Positions 13,891-15,092 of a DNA stretch of 15,092 nt are shown piece by piece. The stretch's first letter is position 1. Every line of letters starts with the position of its first letter. Under the pieces are notes generated by a model. The model had not been told where the DNA came from. It saw nothing but the letters and a program-made list of their open reading frames with translations, and did no database searches. The stretch is taken from assembly GCA_964369225.1 (NCBI GenBank), contig CAYJER010000051.1:1-15092 (forward strand), in the 5' to 3' direction. Both the position numbers and the translations under genes were made by a program. Origin of the DNA: SIG603 sp964369225 (lineage in GTDB: Bacteria; Bacillota; Clostridia; Oscillospirales; Acutalibacteraceae).

Positions 13891-14742
13891 ATGAATTATT
13901 ACAAAAAACTACAAGAATTTAGTTTGGTATTAAAGGAAGAAGAACGCAGTAAAAATACAATTGAAAAGTATTTGAGAGACACTAAAAAATTTCTTGAATT
14001 TAATAAATGCGAAATAATTTAAAAAGAAATATTGCTGACGTATAAGAACGAATTAATTGAAAAATATTCACCTAGAAGTGTTAATTCAATGCTTGCTGCA
14101 CTAAATAAATTTTTAGAATATTTAAACCTCTCTGAATTAAAATTAAAACCTCTAAAAATTCAGAGAGAAATTTTTTCAAGCGAGAAAAAAGAACTTACTC
14201 AAAAAGACTATCAAAGACTTATAGAAACTGCACAGAAAAAAGGAAAGCACAAACTTTCCTTAATAATTCAGACTATTTGTTCAACAGGCATTAGAGTTTC
14301 AGAGCTTAAATTTATACAGTTTGAATCACTTAAGCACGGTAGAGTAGAGGTGAGGTTAAAAGGGAAAACAAGAGTAGTTTTTATTGCAAAAGAATTAAGA
14401 AAAGCGCTTAAAGATTTCTGTAAAAAAGAAAAAATCAAGAGTGGATTGATTTTTAGAACAAAAAACTACAAACCTCTTGATAGAACTAGTAAATGGAGAA
14501 TGATGAAATCTACTTGCGAAATAGCAAAAGTGAATGCTGAAAAAGTATTTCCACATAGCCTCAGGCATCTATTTGCAAGAACCTATTATAAAATTCATAA
14601 AGATATTTCAAGGCTTGCGGATATTCTAGGTCATTCAAATATAAATACCACAAGAATATATACAATTGAAACTGGAATTTACCATGAAAGACAAATAGAA
14701 AAGATGAATTTAACTTTGTGCAAAATGACAACATACTCGTAA
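13891..14742 (+). pseudogene. Tyrosine recombinase (phage-integrase family) with in-frame stop at codon 44
   Basis: ATG 13,891 opens a frame of 43 residues (MNYYKKLQEFSLVLKEEERS, then a core-binding SAM-like helix region) that meets TAA at 14,020-14,022. The same frame continues without shift to 14,742. Read through, it is about 283 residues, normal for this family. The catalytic domain is complete: Arg in STGIRVSEL, Lys in LKGKTRVVFI, His-x-x-Arg in PHSLRHLFAR, His in ILGHSNINTTRIY, and Tyr in the same block. TTG 14,032 could start a 236-residue protein lacking part of the DNA-clamping N-terminus, but no ribosome binding site supports it. Such enzymes integrate, excise or invert mobile DNA. 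Its position at the end of the toxin array is suggestive only. Confidence 0.8.
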
Positions 14743-14746
14743 AGGT

Positions 14747-14803
14747 CTGTGGCTGGAGCCTCCTTGAAACCGTCGAGCGGTAGGTATCACAACCAATCCA
14801 CAG
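14747..14803 (+). other. 57-base foldable sequence directly after the recombinase
   Basis: CTGTGG (14,747-14,752) pairs with CCACAG (14,798-14,803), helped by TGG/CCA just inside; an inner hairpin ACCG/CGGT (14,769-14,772 with 14,778-14,781) sits within. It starts four bases after the recombinase stop. Candidate recombination site or structured RNA; also possibly a weak terminator, though no T-run follows. Confidence 0.4.
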
Positions 14804-15048
14804 TATCCATTTACAGTATAGCAGATTTTTTCAGTTCTTGGAGAGGAACTTTAAAAACTACTACTTTTATATTATACGAGGTAATTTTATCGAAGAAAAC
14901 TACAAAACGCTCATTTGTTCTTGATAATCAAACGCTTGACACACTTGAAAAGTTAGCGCTAAAACGAGGAATTAACATTTCTGAATTAGTCCGAGAATTG
15001 ATTGACAAAGGAGTTTCGGTTGAGGGACATAAACAGGATTGGTGTTAG
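14749..15048 (+). CDS. Ribbon-helix-helix (CopG-like) DNA-binding protein, start codon unclear
   Basis: The recognisable protein begins at about 14,890 with SKKTTKRSFVLDNQTLDTLE and continues KLALKRGINISELVRELIDKG, the beta strand, two helices and turn of a ribbon-helix-helix repressor or antitoxin. It binds DNA as a dimer. The frame is open back to a GTG at 14,749, but residues 1-46 overlap the folded sequence and look non-coding. A GAGGT motif (14,878-14,882) lies just upstream of where ATG would be expected, yet the sequence there is TTTTATCG with no start codon. The protein ends after VEGHKQDWC, whereas relatives I recall continue into a longer C-terminal helix, so it may be truncated at both ends. 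No partner toxin is visible before the window ends. Confidence 0.55.
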   Translation: MAGASLKPSSGRYHNQSTVSIYSIADFFSSWRGTLKTTTFILYEVILSKKTTKRSFVLDNQTLDTLEKLALKRGINISELVRELIDKGVSVEGHKQDWC

Positions 15049-15092
15049 TATATAACAGTAGACACAAAAAGTTGAACAGAGTATAATCTATT

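Noticed and set aside
14749..14886. First 46 residues of the frame from GTG 14,749 as real protein
   Set aside because: They overlap the folded 57-base sequence, have no ribosome binding site and precede the conserved ribbon-helix-helix start.
1..15092. tRNA, rRNA or a known riboswitch
   Set aside because: I found no cloverleaf with a TTCRA arm, no rRNA signature and no riboswitch core that I recognise, although this was done by eye.

Overview
The window looks like an accessory region from a low-GC Firmicute, most likely a gut or anaerobic Clostridia. The evidence is AT-rich coding DNA, clear AGGAG-type ribosome binding sites, an RHS core ending of the type common in that class, and a Clostridia-type tyrosine recombinase and ribbon-helix-helix protein. 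This assignment is an inference; no rRNA or housekeeping gene is present. Every supported gene is on the + strand.

From about 285 to 11,240 the window is an array of displaced RHS polymorphic-toxin tips. The same 3' segment of an RHS core recurs five times: module 1 (285-1994), module 2 (about 2866-4404), module 3 (about 5131-6503), module 4 (about 7370-8825) and module 5 (about 10,440-11,239). Modules 1-4 each run through the core closing motifs into a different C-terminal tip, and each tip is followed within 1-16 bases by one or two genes placed like immunity genes. Tip 1 looks like a restriction-endonuclease-fold nuclease followed by a HEAT-repeat-like protein. Tip 2 looks like a URI/GIY-YIG-like nuclease and tip 3 like an HNH nuclease, each followed by an unrecognised cytoplasmic protein. 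Tip 4 is Gly/Ala-rich and hydrophobic, with no visible catalytic motif, and is followed by two membrane proteins. Module 5 has lost its tip and is a pseudogene. A partial gene at 3-119 is probably the end of another immunity gene from a preceding cassette.

The core copies are interrupted by a family of short hairpin elements (A, B, C and relatives). Each has a 6-bp GC-rich hairpin, then a GGGCGAATTG-like block, and in A/B a GTGAA-N-TTCAC hairpin. Each element replaces part of the core and introduces in-frame stops. Insertion sites are shared between modules and nested: module 1 has A; module 2 has A+B; module 3 has an A/B hybrid plus C; module 5 has A+B+C; module 4 has none inside the core. 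This reads as a relative history of the array. Modules 3, 4 and 5 also begin at the same core codon next to a hairpin.

From 11,240 to 12,224 lie a degraded element and two small overlapping genes of unknown function, possibly immunity genes that have lost their toxin. A leucine-rich-repeat protein with an N-terminal beta-rich domain (12,328-13,713) and a strong terminator follow. The right end holds a tyrosine recombinase with an intact catalytic domain but an in-frame stop at codon 44, a 57-base folded sequence, and a ribbon-helix-helix protein whose start codon seems to be missing. The likely biology is a silent reservoir of toxin tips whose shared core allows recombination into a full-length rhs gene outside the window, while immunity genes remain expressed.
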